A DNA stretch of 64,000 nt from CALFXN01 sp937957815 (GTDB lineage Bacteria; Synergistota; Synergistia; Synergistales; Aminobacteriaceae), in the NCBI GenBank assembly GCA_036788195.1, contig DAIQNX010000013.1, forward strand, positions 1 through 64,000. The letters run 5' to 3'. Position numbers and translations under genes: made by a program. How positions within the stretch are numbered: the stretch's first letter is position 1; every line of letters starts with the position of its first letter. Under the pieces are notes generated by a model. The model was given only the letters and a program-made list of their open reading frames with translations. It had not been told where the DNA came from and made no database searches. Positions 1 through 9,187 of the stretch are shown in pieces.

Positions 1-1
1 A

Positions 2-181
2 TTGGCCGACGCGTACGACGCGATGACGTCTGTCAGGCCGTACAGAGACGCCCCCGGAATCGAAGATGTGACCGTCGGGATTCGGTAAAATCCCGGAAAG
101 CAGTTCGATCCGGACGAGGGAAGGAGACTCGTCGATCTCTTGTGCCTCTCTTACCCATTTCATAAATTTGGTATATTTTAA
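2..181 (+). pseudogene. 3' end of an HD-GYP phosphodiesterase gene with an in-frame stop
   Basis: The frame starting at base 2 reads the distal HD-GYP signature, LADAYDAMTSVRPYRDAPGI, and then reaches TAA at 86-88. The same frame continues past that stop with NPGKQFDPDEGRRLVDLL to a second stop at 179-181. HD-GYP domains (c-di-GMP phosphodiesterases) normally end with an IRKNAG.QFDP-like segment, so the TAA sits exactly where a Lys codon is expected. One AAA-to-TAA change would explain it. The gene enters from the left edge, so only its last 60 codons are visible. It is either a recent nonsense mutation, a sequencing error, or a protein that has lost its last helix. The metal-binding HD motifs would lie outside the window. 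Confidence 0.8.
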
Positions 182-250
182 TGACGAAATTTTTAAATAT
201 ACAAAAATAAATACGCATGTTAATATTCATAGGTCAGTAACTATACTTGC

Positions 251-284
251 GCAATTGATTTTTTATAATTAAAAAATCAATTGC
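251..284. terminator. 15-bp perfect inverted repeat, probable bidirectional terminator
   Basis: Bases 251-265 and 270-284 are perfect reverse complements with a 4-base loop. The inner part of each arm is a run of A or T. The element lies just past the stop of the minus-strand regulator gene at 287, where a terminator is expected, and could also stop plus-strand transcription from the HD-GYP gene. Confidence 0.65.
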
Positions 285-286
285 AA

Positions 287-2707
287 CTATTGCCGAAATA
301 CTTGCTTGAATTTCAAAGCCATTCCCAGAGCCAACCTGGTCTCGGAGTCACGGAGAGACACATTGAGCACTTTTTCGATGCGTCGCTTTCGAAACAGAAC
401 GGTCTGGCGATGTACATAAAGTTGTTCTGCCACTTCTTCCAGATTGTTCGACTGCATGATTTTCGTCAATGTATTTTCAAGATCTGTCCCATGGGTATGA
501 TCGTATTCCTCCAGCCTCCCCAGAGTCCGACTTATGAAATCATTCACATGCTCTTTATCCAATACAGCCGGGAAAAATTGAAATACTCCGATGTCCAGAT
601 AATGGTGAATACACACGCCGGGTTCCAGCTTCTCTCCCAATTCGGCTGCGGTGCGAGCCTGTCCGTATACTTTGGCAAGATTCCAGAAAGTATTCTCATG
701 GAATTCGGCGATTCCAATGCAGATCTCAGTTTCCGGAGCGTATTCGTCTATCGCTCCCTGCCAGCTGCTTGCCTGCTCTCGTTCTTCGAGTTGAATATCA
801 CGCACGTCGTGAAGAGCCGGAACTAAAACTGCGATACCTTCCTTGCTTTCCCACGCGATGACCTCGGAATTCCCGGCGAGAAGTCCCATCAAATCGTCGA
901 TCGCCGCATGCGTTTTTCTTTCTCGCTCCCGCGGCATTTCCTGGGAGTCCAGAGATCCTTTGAAAGCGATCAGAAAGCATGAGAAATTCCGCCCCAGATT
1001 CAGCCTCACCTGCCACGCCTGATCCAATACTTCACGCGATGGAGCGATCCTGCCTTCTATCAGACCATTCAGCAGGTCGTTCCTCCGTTGTCTCGCATAT
1101 GCCGGATCGGACATTTTTTTCATTTTATTTTGTTCAGTAACATCAAGCATATTGCATGCAACCGTACTTTTATTTGATATTTTATATGCAATAGGGACAA
1201 TTCGCACAGAGAAACATCTGCTTCCCAACTCCGAGATTAATACGAATTCATCAAATTGAGGAGTTTTATTATCAATAGCACTCTTTACTTTTTGGATTAA
1301 CTTTTGCGATATTTCTATCGGAAATAGATCACATATATTTCCCCAAGACAATTCTCTAGAAATATTTAAAGATAATAATTTATTTTCATCGAAAATTTCT
1401 ATAATATTCCCAAGTTCATCGAGTATCATTCCGGCTCCCGGCATTGATTTTGAGAATTCTCTCAGGCGAACTACTATATCTTTTTCCGTTTTATCTCGTT
1501 CACTCTGCTGGGTAATATCTTCAATTCTCCCTAAAATATCACTTGATCGACCATCCGAGTTTTTCAATGTAACGCCGCTCACTCTGATCAACCGGATCTC
1601 GCCATTTGACAAGTGAGCATGTACTTCTTCGGAAAAATAACTGTTATTGCGAAAAAGCGATAGAATTCCCTTCTTGATTTTTTTTACATCATCCGAAGCG
1701 GAACGAGAATACAGTATTCTGTAGGATTCTCTTTCAAGCTCTTCCCTGCTGACTCCGAATAACTCCAGAATTCCATCCGAACATGTGAATTTTCTGGTCG
1801 TCAGGTTTATTTTCCAGCTGCCCGTCTTTCCCAATCTCTCCGCCTCGATAAGCTGTTGTTTCATTTCGGATCGTTCGGAAACATCCATAACCGCTACGAT
1901 GATTTTTTCGACGATGCCGTCGGAAGAACGAATGGGCGCGTATACTCCGTGAGTCCAGATTTTTTTCTTCGATCCAGCCCTTTGATATTGATCAAGAAAA
2001 TCCATGGTTTTTCCCTGCAGCGCTTCAAGAAACATTCGAGTATGCTTTTCGCGCAATTCCGGCGCAATCGCGTCGCCGAAGGGACGCCCCTGGATCTCCT
2101 GCCTGTCAATTCCCCAGAAATCGGCAAATCGCTGATTCACCTGGAGAAGCGTGCCGTCATAGTTGATGCAGCACAGAAAACAGGGCGCCGCATCAATAAA
2201 TAACCGCAGGGACTGCTCTCTTTCGGCCAACCGGCGGCACAAATCCGCCGGATGTCCATGCTGGTCGAGTCTCCTGCTGATGCCTGCCGCTTCTATGCCT
2301 CCATTCATACGGCGAAACAGGCAGACTGCGATTTCGACCCATACGGTTGTTCCACCTCTGCACGGTTGCTCCACGGTCTCGATGAACTGAATCTCACGAG
2401 TCAGAGAGTGGGACAGAGACGCAAGCCATTCCGGTATATGCTCTTTAATTCTTTTATAAGAATCAGGCATAAGCAGCTCTTTCATTCCGCGACCGACAAT
2501 CTCTTCCGGATCGAATCCTCGAACCTTTTTCACAGATGGGCTGACATCGAGCACCGTCATCGTTTCCAGGTCGAATCGCCAGATGACGTTATCGAATACT
2601 TTCGTCATCATGGAGTACAAAACCCTCTGACGCCGCAATTTCTCTATCCGAACCGACTTTATGTCGTCGTTTCCAGCTGTTTTTCTTTCATCTCGTGTCC
2701 CGTCCAT
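287..2707 (-). CDS. PAS-domain PucR/CdaR-family transcriptional regulator
   Basis: An 806-residue cytoplasmic regulator. The first ~530 residues hold about four PAS-like sensor modules (one contains ECFL-type core text such as PCFLCCINYDGTLLQVNQRF near residue 175). A CdaR/GGDEF-like middle region follows at ~570-720. The C-terminus is a PucR-type helix-turn-helix with NLEEVAEQLYVHRQTVLFRK near residue 755, matching the family pattern of an L.vHR.T..YR core. The start at 2707 has an AAGGGG Shine-Dalgarno about 10 bases upstream. No membrane segment or signal peptide is apparent. PucR proteins usually activate catabolic or transport genes in response to a small ligand; the target is not evident here. 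The gene is followed by an inverted-repeat terminator and is transcribed divergently from the chemoreceptor gene. Confidence 0.85.
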   Translation of the reverse strand: MDGTRDERKTAGNDDIKSVRIEKLRRQRVLYSMMTKVFDNVIWRFDLETMTVLDVSPSVKKVRGFDPEEIVGRGMKELLMPDSYKRIKEHIPEWLASLSHSLTREIQFIETVEQPCRGGTTVWVEIAVCLFRRMNGGIEAAGISRRLDQHGHPADLCRRLAEREQSLRLFIDAAPCFLCCINYDGTLLQVNQRFADFWGIDRQEIQGRPFGDAIAPELREKHTRMFLEALQGKTMDFLDQYQRAGSKKKIWTHGVYAPIRSSDGIVEKIIVAVMDVSERSEMKQQLIEAERLGKTGSWKINLTTRKFTCSDGILELFGVSREELERESYRILYSRSASDDVKKIKKGILSLFRNNSYFSEEVHAHLSNGEIRLIRVSGVTLKNSDGRSSDILGRIEDITQQSERDKTEKDIVVRLREFSKSMPGAGMILDELGNIIEIFDENKLLSLNISRELSWGNICDLFPIEISQKLIQKVKSAIDNKTPQFDEFVLISELGSRCFSVRIVPIAYKISNKSTVACNMLDVTEQNKMKKMSDPAYARQRRNDLLNGLIEGRIAPSREVLDQAWQVRLNLGRNFSCFLIAFKGSLDSQEMPRERERKTHAAIDDLMGLLAGNSEVIAWESKEGIAVLVPALHDVRDIQLEEREQASSWQGAIDEYAPETEICIGIAEFHENTFWNLAKVYGQARTAAELGEKLEPGVCIHHYLDIGVFQFFPAVLDKEHVNDFISRTLGRLEEYDHTHGTDLENTLTKIMQSNNLEEVAEQLYVHRQTVLFRKRRIEKVLNVSLRDSETRLALGMALKFKQVFRQ

Positions 2708-3255
2708 AGCGTACGCCGCCCCTTGTGATTAAAATCTATTTTAAACAATCATAAGAATTTTAATGCTTTGATATTTTTATTTCAAAACAATAACTCCAAT
2801 AACTTTTATATATTTTAGATCTCATTAAAATTATTTAGTAAAAGTGAGAAAATATACCTTGTGATCAAAATTCTATCATCTCAGGCCACGTCCCGAGTTT
2901 TATTCAATATATGACTCAAGATACAATTTCACGGACATATTTTTATACTGATAGAACAACTTGACCTTGAGATACGGCGAACGACAATAGGGATACTGAC
3001 CGTCGCAAAGTGTTGTTTGATCGTAGTGTGGAGTTTCGAATCCGAAAATGTTTTTAAAAAAAACCGGATTATGCGCATCGGAAAGCCAAAAGGAGGAGTG
3101 CATCCGAGAGATTCCCAGAAAAACAGAACCCGATCCGATCCGACTCCTGTACCCGTATTTCTGAAAGCTCCGGGTTCAATCGGGCGAATGTGATCCTGTA
3201 CCCCGCAAGCAGAAACATGCCATAGAAAACTTCGACAATCGACGGAGGCGGAAAA
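2708..3255. other. 548-bp divergent intergenic region, AT-rich on the left
   Basis: The left ~180 bases are markedly AT-rich compared with the genes around it and probably contain the promoter of the minus-strand PucR-family gene. The right part leads into the chemoreceptor gene. No sigma-28 type promoter, RNA gene or convincing small reading frame is seen. Confidence 0.5.
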
Positions 3256-5298
3256 ATGACGATACGAGGAAAATTGATTTCGATGGCCGCAGTCGTCCTG
3301 CTGGTGATTGCGACGATGGCTGGCTTTACCTATTACCGCAGCGATTCGCTGATGCGCGATCAGGTGAACTCCGCCGGCATGGAGATAGTTAAAGGCGCGG
3401 CCGATATCATCGACGGAAAGTTCGACAGAATCCAGGGAGTCGTTCGTACGGCGGCCGTCTCCGTGCAGTATGCGGCGACGCAGCTCGGCGTGAGCGACGA
3501 CGCAGGTCTCCAGAGGATCGCCGTGAACCTCGCGCAACAGACGAAGTCTGACGGCGTTCTCGATATATACATAGGCAACGAGGCGACCGGCAGGCTTTCG
3601 GACGGCACCGGCTGGAAGGAGCCCGCCGGGTACGACGTGCGCTCGCGCCTGTGGTACAAGCAGGCGGTCCAGGCAGGCAAGGACCGGATCATTTTCACCG
3701 ATCCCTTCAAAAGCATGATCACCGGGAACACGGTGATTCTGGCCGCAACGACAATAAACGACAGGGAAGGAAAACTGCTCGGCGTCGTCGCGGGGGAAAT
3801 GGACATCGCCGCCATGAACGAATTCGTCGTGAATCTGAGGATATTCGGCAAGGGAAGCGGCCTGATGACTCTCAGGAACGGACTTCTCGCGGCGTACCAT
3901 ATCAAGGAGGATGTCCTGAAAGCGAACATCACTACGGACCCGAAGCTTCCCGAAGCCGTTCGGAATATAGGAAAGAAAATGATCGCCGGGAACATCGGAT
4001 TCGAGTCCTATACGTATCAGGGCGAGGAACGCCAGATGTTCTTCGCGCCGACGCAGCGCGGATATTCCCTCGGCGTCCTCTTCCCCGTGTCGGAGATCAC
4101 GGCGATGGTGCGGGGGCTGACGACGATTCTGCTCGCGATAGCGGCCGTCGCGCTCGTCATCACCGGCGCCGTCATTTTCTTCATCGTCAGGAGCCTCGCG
4201 AGGTCGATCGGAACGATGGGGACGGTTACGGAGAAACTGGGAGCGGGGGATCTGACCGTCAGCTACGACGATTCCGGGAAGGACGAGATCGCGCAGATCT
4301 CCCGCATCCTCAACGGAATGGTCGCTTCCCTTCGCGAGGTCATGACATCCATCCGACATGAGGCCGAAGAAACGTCCCAAAGGGCGGAAACGCTCGCCTC
4401 CCTCTCGGAGGAAAGCCTCTCGTCGATGGAGGAAGTGTCCGGTGCGGTCGAAAAGGTCCAGAGCATGGCGGAACAAAGTTCGGCGGCCCTCGAGGAAACG
4501 AACGCCTCGATCGAGGAAATCGCGTCGAGCGCCCAGTCCGCGGCCCGGACCGCGAGCGACGGGGCGAAGGAAGGAACGGAAGTCTCCGAAGGGACGGGAC
4601 ACGCCGTCGAAGAAGTGAGCGCCGTTATCGAAGACATCGGGAAGGCGGAAGGGGAATCGGAGAAGAGCATCGAACGGATCAGGGCGCTCGCGAAGTCGGT
4701 GGACGACATCTCCGGATTCGTGGCGACGATCACGTCGATCGCAGACCAGACGAACCTGTTGGCCCTGAACGCGGCGATCGAGGCGGCGAGGGCCGGAGAG
4801 GCCGGGCGGGGCTTCGCGGTCGTCGCGGAAGAGGTCAGGAAGCTTGCGGAGGAATCGGCGCGCGCGGCGCAGGAAGTCGACAAGCTCATCGAAGGGCTTC
4901 AGAGGCATTCCGGCGACTCCATAACCGCGACGGAAACCACGGGGAGGATTCTCGGCGAGACGATGAAACGGGCGTCCGGGACGCAGGAGAAACTCACGGA
5001 GGCGCTGGCGGCGACCAAGAAGATGGTCGAGGCGATCCAGAGCATCGCGGCGGTGTCGGAGGAGCAGGCGGCGTCAAGCGAGGAGATGACGAGCGCGGTG
5101 CAGAGCGTGACGGAGGCGACGGGGAACGTCGTCGAATCGGTCGCGTCGATCGGATCCGCGTCGCGGGAGACGACGAAGGCGGCGGAGTCGATCGCAAAGG
5201 AGGCGCAGGAGATGGCCGCGACGGCCGAGAAGTTGCAGAAGCTCGTGGGACGTTTCGTCGTCGACGACTCCTCGAACGGACTCCTGCCGAAGAAATGA
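3256..5298 (+). CDS. Methyl-accepting chemotaxis protein
   Basis: A 680-residue transmembrane chemoreceptor. A first membrane helix lies at ~7-28. A periplasmic Cache-type ligand-binding region follows to ~285, containing DGTGWKEPAGYDVRSRLWYK, typical of dCache domains that often bind amino acids. The second membrane helix at ~290-312 leads into a HAMP linker and a long methyl-accepting coiled-coil domain. The signalling hairpin is recognisable from ADQTNLLALNAAIEAARAGE and VVAEEVRKLAEESA. The start has a GGAGG site about 7 bases upstream. No CheR/CheB-binding pentapeptide is seen at the C-terminus. cheW follows 70 bases downstream in the same direction, so the two probably form one transcription unit. 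Confidence 0.95.
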   Translation: MTIRGKLISMAAVVLLVIATMAGFTYYRSDSLMRDQVNSAGMEIVKGAADIIDGKFDRIQGVVRTAAVSVQYAATQLGVSDDAGLQRIAVNLAQQTKSDGVLDIYIGNEATGRLSDGTGWKEPAGYDVRSRLWYKQAVQAGKDRIIFTDPFKSMITGNTVILAATTINDREGKLLGVVAGEMDIAAMNEFVVNLRIFGKGSGLMTLRNGLLAAYHIKEDVLKANITTDPKLPEAVRNIGKKMIAGNIGFESYTYQGEERQMFFAPTQRGYSLGVLFPVSEITAMVRGLTTILLAIAAVALVITGAVIFFIVRSLARSIGTMGTVTEKLGAGDLTVSYDDSGKDEIAQISRILNGMVASLREVMTSIRHEAEETSQRAETLASLSEESLSSMEEVSGAVEKVQSMAEQSSAALEETNASIEEIASSAQSAARTASDGAKEGTEVSEGTGHAVEEVSAVIEDIGKAEGESEKSIERIRALAKSVDDISGFVATITSIADQTNLLALNAAIEAARAGEAGRGFAVVAEEVRKLAEESARAAQEVDKLIEGLQRHSGDSITATETTGRILGETMKRASGTQEKLTEALAATKKMVEAIQSIAAVSEEQAASSEEMTSAVQSVTEATGNVVESVASIGSASRETTKAAESIAKEAQEMAATAEKLQKLVGRFVVDDSSNGLLPKK

Positions 5299-5368
5299 AG
5301 ACCGACGGGGAATCCGGACGTTTTTCAGCGATCGTCGCGGTTCGGCAACCGACGGGGAGGGAGTGAAG

Positions 5369-5842
5369 ATGGTGGAGCATCAGCTGGTGGTATTCGGCCT
5401 GGGCAGCGAAGAGTTCGGAATCGACATTTCGCAGGTCCGCGAGATCGTTCGTCTCCAGAACATCACGGCAATTCCGCAATCCCTCGATTTCATCGAGGGT
5501 ATCGTGAACCTTCGCGGCCAGATCGTCCCGATCGTCGACCTGTGCAAGCGTTTCGAAACGAAAAACGGGAGAAACGCGGACGAGTCGCAGCGGCGAATCA
5601 TCGTGGTGAACATGGGAAACCAGAACATCGGAGTCCTCGTGGACGGAGTGTCGGAAATCCTGCGGATTCCGGAAGAATCCGTCGAGCCGACGCCGCCGAT
5701 CGTTGCGAACGGAGTCTCGTCGGACTTCATTCGCGGAGTCGCGAAGGTCGAGAACCGGCTGATCATCATTCTGGATCTTGATCGTATTTTCACGTTGGAG
5801 GAAAAAGGAGCGCTCGAGAGAAGACGCGCAGGGGACGGATAA
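5369..5842 (+). CDS. cheW: Chemotaxis adaptor protein CheW
   Basis: A 157-residue CheW-like domain protein that couples chemoreceptors to the kinase CheA. The family core is clear: LVVFGLGSEEFGIDISQVRE at the start, then NLRGQIVPIVDL and GVLVDGVSEILRI. I chose the ATG at 5369 because the GGGAGGG Shine-Dalgarno lies 7-12 bases upstream of it. A GTG at 5363 in the same frame would be only one base from that site. It lies directly behind a chemoreceptor gene, but no cheA, cheR, cheB or flagellar gene is in the window, so the rest of the pathway must be elsewhere. A strong hairpin follows the stop. Confidence 0.95.
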   Translation: MVEHQLVVFGLGSEEFGIDISQVREIVRLQNITAIPQSLDFIEGIVNLRGQIVPIVDLCKRFETKNGRNADESQRRIIVVNMGNQNIGVLVDGVSEILRIPEESVEPTPPIVANGVSSDFIRGVAKVENRLIIILDLDRIFTLEEKGALERRRAGDG

Positions 5843-5872
5843 TCTCAGGAGAAGGATGACATCGGGAAAAGC

Positions 5873-5898
5873 AGGCCGCACGGCGCACCGTGCGGCCT
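5873..5898. terminator. Strong GC hairpin between convergent genes
   Basis: AGGCCGCACGG (5873-5883) pairs perfectly with CCGTGCGGCCT (5888-5898) across a 4-base loop. It separates cheW from the converging minus-strand hydrolase gene. There is no T-tract on the plus strand, so its use as an intrinsic terminator is likely but not certain. Confidence 0.6.
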
Positions 5899-5931
5899 GA
5901 CGGCAAATCCGGACTTCGCGCTTCTTTCGCC

Positions 5932-7038
5932 CTAGAACACGGGAACCTTCAGCTCCGACGGGTCCGCCCTCACGAACTTTTTCGACACGTCCCCGCAGTA
6001 ATCGGGATCGTTCTTCCCCAGATCGAGCTTCATCGCCGTGGCCCCCTCCGAGAGGTCGAACGACGAAAAGTCCGCCCAGATGAGGAACGGGCTCGTCGTC
6101 GACTCGTAATAATAGACCCCGTTCGTCGAATCGGCGACGACCCTCCAGATCGTCGCGGCGATGTACGGGTTCTTCGGGTCGACCGACACGCTGAACGGCT
6201 GCGACGCGTTCCGGGTCACGCTGAGGACTCCCGCGACCGCCTCCCGCAACGTATTCGGTTTGGGGAGGTACTTCATGTAGTACGCGGCGCGAACGAACCG
6301 GTCGAGCGAATCGGCCGTCCCGGGGAGCGGCCTGGTTCCTCCGAAGCCCCTGTATTTCCCGAGGTTTTCCTGTTGCTTTTCAAACGTCGGACGGTTCGTC
6401 ATGATCGTGTAGTTCCGGTCGTGGTGGATGAGCGGCTTGCCGCCGACGTACTCGACGATCGCAGAGTCCCCGGAAGAATCCGCGAGGGAGAGGTGGAGCG
6501 TGGCTTCGGACATCGTGACGCCGACCTTCGGGATGTCCATCGGAACCTTCATCCCCACGATCTGGTACTGCGCCGACCGCATCGCCTTCACGGCCTCGCT
6601 CACGGTCTCGCAGGTGTCGAGGACGTACTGCGCCCACAGGGCGACGGAGAGCCCGGGAACGTCCTTGCGTCTCTTTCCGTAGTCGCTTTCGTCGAGCCAC
6701 AGCAGGTTCGCCACGAGGCCCCTTTCGTTCATCCCGTCGGCGACGAAGGCGTTGTTTCCGACGACGGAGGCCGCGACGATGCTTCCGTATTTCGATTTCC
6801 ACACGAGGGAGTTCTCCCCGGGGAGGCCGTCGCGGTGGAGTCCGCGCGGAAGGGCCCACAGGGAGATCGCCGTCTTTTCGGGCCAGTCCATGTTTCTGCC
6901 GACGAGGACGGCCTGTCCGTTCGAGGACGAAAGCACGCGGCTGCACGCGGTCGCGGCGACGCCCGTCGCGGCGAGGATGACGGCCGCGAGAAGGATGATC
7001 GTGAACATGGAACGAGACGCTGTACCGTTATTGCGCAT
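5932..7038 (-). CDS. Choloylglycine hydrolase / penicillin V acylase-family Ntn hydrolase
   Basis: A 368-residue exported linear amide hydrolase. Residues 10-31 form a hydrophobic signal peptide ending in ATGVAATA. Cys32 follows directly and is the expected N-terminal nucleophile of this Ntn-hydrolase family once the leader is removed. Downstream motifs fit the family: GQAVLVGRNMDWPEKTA near 42 (the R and D residues around the active site), ADGMNERGLVANLLWL, and the MTNRPTFEKQ segment. Members cleave amide bonds of bile-acid conjugates, penicillin V or N-acyl signals. The substrate cannot be read from sequence. The start at 7038 has a GGAGG site 8 bases upstream. It stands alone between convergent cheW and a co-directional signalling gene. 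Confidence 0.85.
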   Translation of the reverse strand: MRNNGTASRSMFTIILLAAVILAATGVAATACSRVLSSSNGQAVLVGRNMDWPEKTAISLWALPRGLHRDGLPGENSLVWKSKYGSIVAASVVGNNAFVADGMNERGLVANLLWLDESDYGKRRKDVPGLSVALWAQYVLDTCETVSEAVKAMRSAQYQIVGMKVPMDIPKVGVTMSEATLHLSLADSSGDSAIVEYVGGKPLIHHDRNYTIMTNRPTFEKQQENLGKYRGFGGTRPLPGTADSLDRFVRAAYYMKYLPKPNTLREAVAGVLSVTRNASQPFSVSVDPKNPYIAATIWRVVADSTNGVYYYESTTSPFLIWADFSSFDLSEGATAMKLDLGKNDPDYCGDVSKKFVRADPSELKVPVF

Positions 7039-7176
7039 TGCTCTGCCTCCTTGTCATCGCATCCGGGAGGGATGCCCCGGATGCCGCGGTGATCGATTTC
7101 GGAACGGCGCGACCGGGATGAATCCGGGCTGCGTCATGGTGGACGGACCGTTCTGAAGCGCTTCACGGCGGATGCT

Positions 7177-8886
7177 TCAGGCATCGGACGCCACCGTCCC
7201 GGACGTTCGCGCGGAGACGAGCCGGACGAAAACCTCGACGATCTCCGGGTCGAAGATCGTTCCGGCCCCCTTCCGGATCCGGTCGAGCGCTTCCTGCGGG
7301 GCGAGGACGTGTCCGCCATCCTCTTCCGTCATCGAGACGAAGCTCTCCGCGATCCGGACGATCCGCGACGCAAGGGGAATTTCCACGCCGCTGATGCCTC
7401 TGGGATACCCGGACCCGTCCCAGTTCTCGTGATGGTTGAGGACTCCTTCGGCGAGATCGAGCGTATCGTCGAAAAGGTTGAGGATCCGGAACCCCACGAC
7501 GGGGTGCTGCTGGAACGCCTCGATTTCCTCCTTCGTTCTCGGAGTGCGAACGTGCGCCGTGCCGCCGGTCAGGGCGATCTTCCCGATGTCGTGCAGCAGA
7601 CCGGTTTCCCGGAGTTTGCGGATCTCGGTCTCGGGCATTCCCATCGCCGTTCCGATTTCCCGGCACAGACCGCTGACGAGAAGGGCGTGCCGCTTCTCCC
7701 AAGGGTTCTCCGAATGGAACGTTTCGACGATCGTGTCGATCATACCGGAGGCGACAGCCTTTCGATCCAGCGTCTTCGTCCGGTACATCGCGTCCTCGGC
7801 GTTCCTGAGCGTCTCCTCGATGGACTGCCGGGCCTCCGTCTTCGTGTCGAATCCCACGGAGACGCTCGCCCTGATCGCGACGATCGTCTCCTTCGCGAAC
7901 TCGCGCCCGATCCGCTCGACGATCCGCGCGGCCTCCTCCGGTTCCGTCTTCGCGAGAAGGATCGCGAACTCGTTGCCGCCGACGCGGGAGATCACGTCGC
8001 TCTCCCGGCAGACGCGCCTGAGGATCCCGGCCGCCTTCCGGAGAAGTTCGTCCCCGGCGGCGTGTCCGAAGATGTCGTTCGTGAGCTTCAGGCCGTTGAC
8101 GTCGCCGAAGACGATCGAGACGGGCAGATTTTCCGGGACGTCGATCCTGCGGAGTTCGCTCTCGAAGAACATCCGGTTGCTCAGCCCCGTCAGGACGTCG
8201 TGGAGACTCAGGTAGCCGATGCGTTCCTCGTTTTCGCGCCGATCGGTGTCGTCGAGGAAGGTGACGACGGCGCCGACGATCTCCCCGTCCCTGAACTGCG
8301 GATACGAGAAGTATTCGACGTAGAAACAGGTTCCGTCGGCTCTCCGGAAAACCTCTCCGTCGACATGGATTCCCTCGCCGGACGCGAACGCGCGGAAGAT
8401 TCTGCACTCCTGCGATGAAACCGGCGTCCCGTCGGGACGGGAGTGGTGGATCGCGTCGTGCATGTTCCGGCCGATCAGGTCGGACTCGCGGGCGTACCCG
8501 AGCATTTTCAGGCCGCTCGCGTTGCGCCGCGCGCCGTAGTATTCTCCGGCTTCGGAACCGTAGCTGAAGCTGTAGACGAACTCCGGCTGCGCGCGAAGAA
8601 CCCCGGTGAAGAAGCGCTCCCGCTCCGCGGCGTCATCGAGATCGACGACACCGCTTTCTATGGCGGCCCGGTGGACTTCGTTCATCGACAGCGGCGTCGC
8701 GAGATGCGAGTCGATCTTTCCGAAGATGTCCTCGTTCATGTCGAGCGCGAGTTTTTCCGACACGCTCCGCGCCGAAGAAAACCAGTTCGAGAACACGATG
8801 AAGCCGACGGAGGCGGTCGTGATCGCCATGAGTGCGACGAAAACGACGACGATGACGCTTCTGATCGACATATCCCGTGTCGCCAC
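7177..8886 (-). CDS. Membrane sensor with PAS, GGDEF-like and HD-GYP domains
   Basis: A 569-residue c-di-GMP signalling protein. A membrane helix lies near the N-terminus (residues ~7-30), followed by a PAS sensor segment, a GGDEF-type domain and an HD-GYP phosphodiesterase domain. The cyclase signature reads RVGGNEFAI, so the usual Asp of GGDEF is Asn; this may reduce or abolish cyclase activity. The HD-GYP part retains HDIGK, NHHENWDGSGYPRG and a FDP ending, so phosphodiesterase activity is plausible. I chose the GTG at 8886 because GGAGG lies 7 bases upstream. ATG 15 bases further in is an alternative. It is the last gene before the Ntn-hydrolase gene on this strand, with a 138-base gap that holds an imperfect hairpin near 7066-7083. 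Confidence 0.88.
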   Translation of the reverse strand: MATRDMSIRSVIVVVFVALMAITTASVGFIVFSNWFSSARSVSEKLALDMNEDIFGKIDSHLATPLSMNEVHRAAIESGVVDLDDAAERERFFTGVLRAQPEFVYSFSYGSEAGEYYGARRNASGLKMLGYARESDLIGRNMHDAIHHSRPDGTPVSSQECRIFRAFASGEGIHVDGEVFRRADGTCFYVEYFSYPQFRDGEIVGAVVTFLDDTDRRENEERIGYLSLHDVLTGLSNRMFFESELRRIDVPENLPVSIVFGDVNGLKLTNDIFGHAAGDELLRKAAGILRRVCRESDVISRVGGNEFAILLAKTEPEEAARIVERIGREFAKETIVAIRASVSVGFDTKTEARQSIEETLRNAEDAMYRTKTLDRKAVASGMIDTIVETFHSENPWEKRHALLVSGLCREIGTAMGMPETEIRKLRETGLLHDIGKIALTGGTAHVRTPRTKEEIEAFQQHPVVGFRILNLFDDTLDLAEGVLNHHENWDGSGYPRGISGVEIPLASRIVRIAESFVSMTEEDGGHVLAPQEALDRIRKGAGTIFDPEIVEVFVRLVSARTSGTVASDA

Positions 8887-9187
8887 GCCGCCACCTCCGC
8901 TTCGCGCGTGGAATTCCACCCGCCTTCCGTCGCTCTTCCGTGCACCGCACGATCACGAAGCAGACAGGCCGGACGTCACGCGCTTTCCGTGCCGTATGAC
9001 GCGTATTGTAGCAAAAACGCGCCGATCCCGGAGATTCTTCCCGGTGGGCCGCGAACGCGGCGCCGTCCGAAGGCCCGATGGTGTATTCTTGAGAAACGCT
9101 TCGACAAGCGTCGCGGAAGCTTGGGAGTTGTTTCTCCTGCACCCGAGATGTGTGGTCTTTTCTTCAGAAGATGGGAGTGATGCCGAA
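8887..9187. other. 301-bp divergent intergenic region
   Basis: This GC-rich gap separates the minus-strand HD-GYP gene from the plus-strand hypothetical gene and must hold both promoters. I see no convincing promoter pair, RNA gene or repeat in it. Confidence 0.4.

Noticed and set aside
2929..4908. A minus-strand open frame of about 660 codons
   Set aside because: It is the shadow of the chemoreceptor gene, whose domains are unambiguous.
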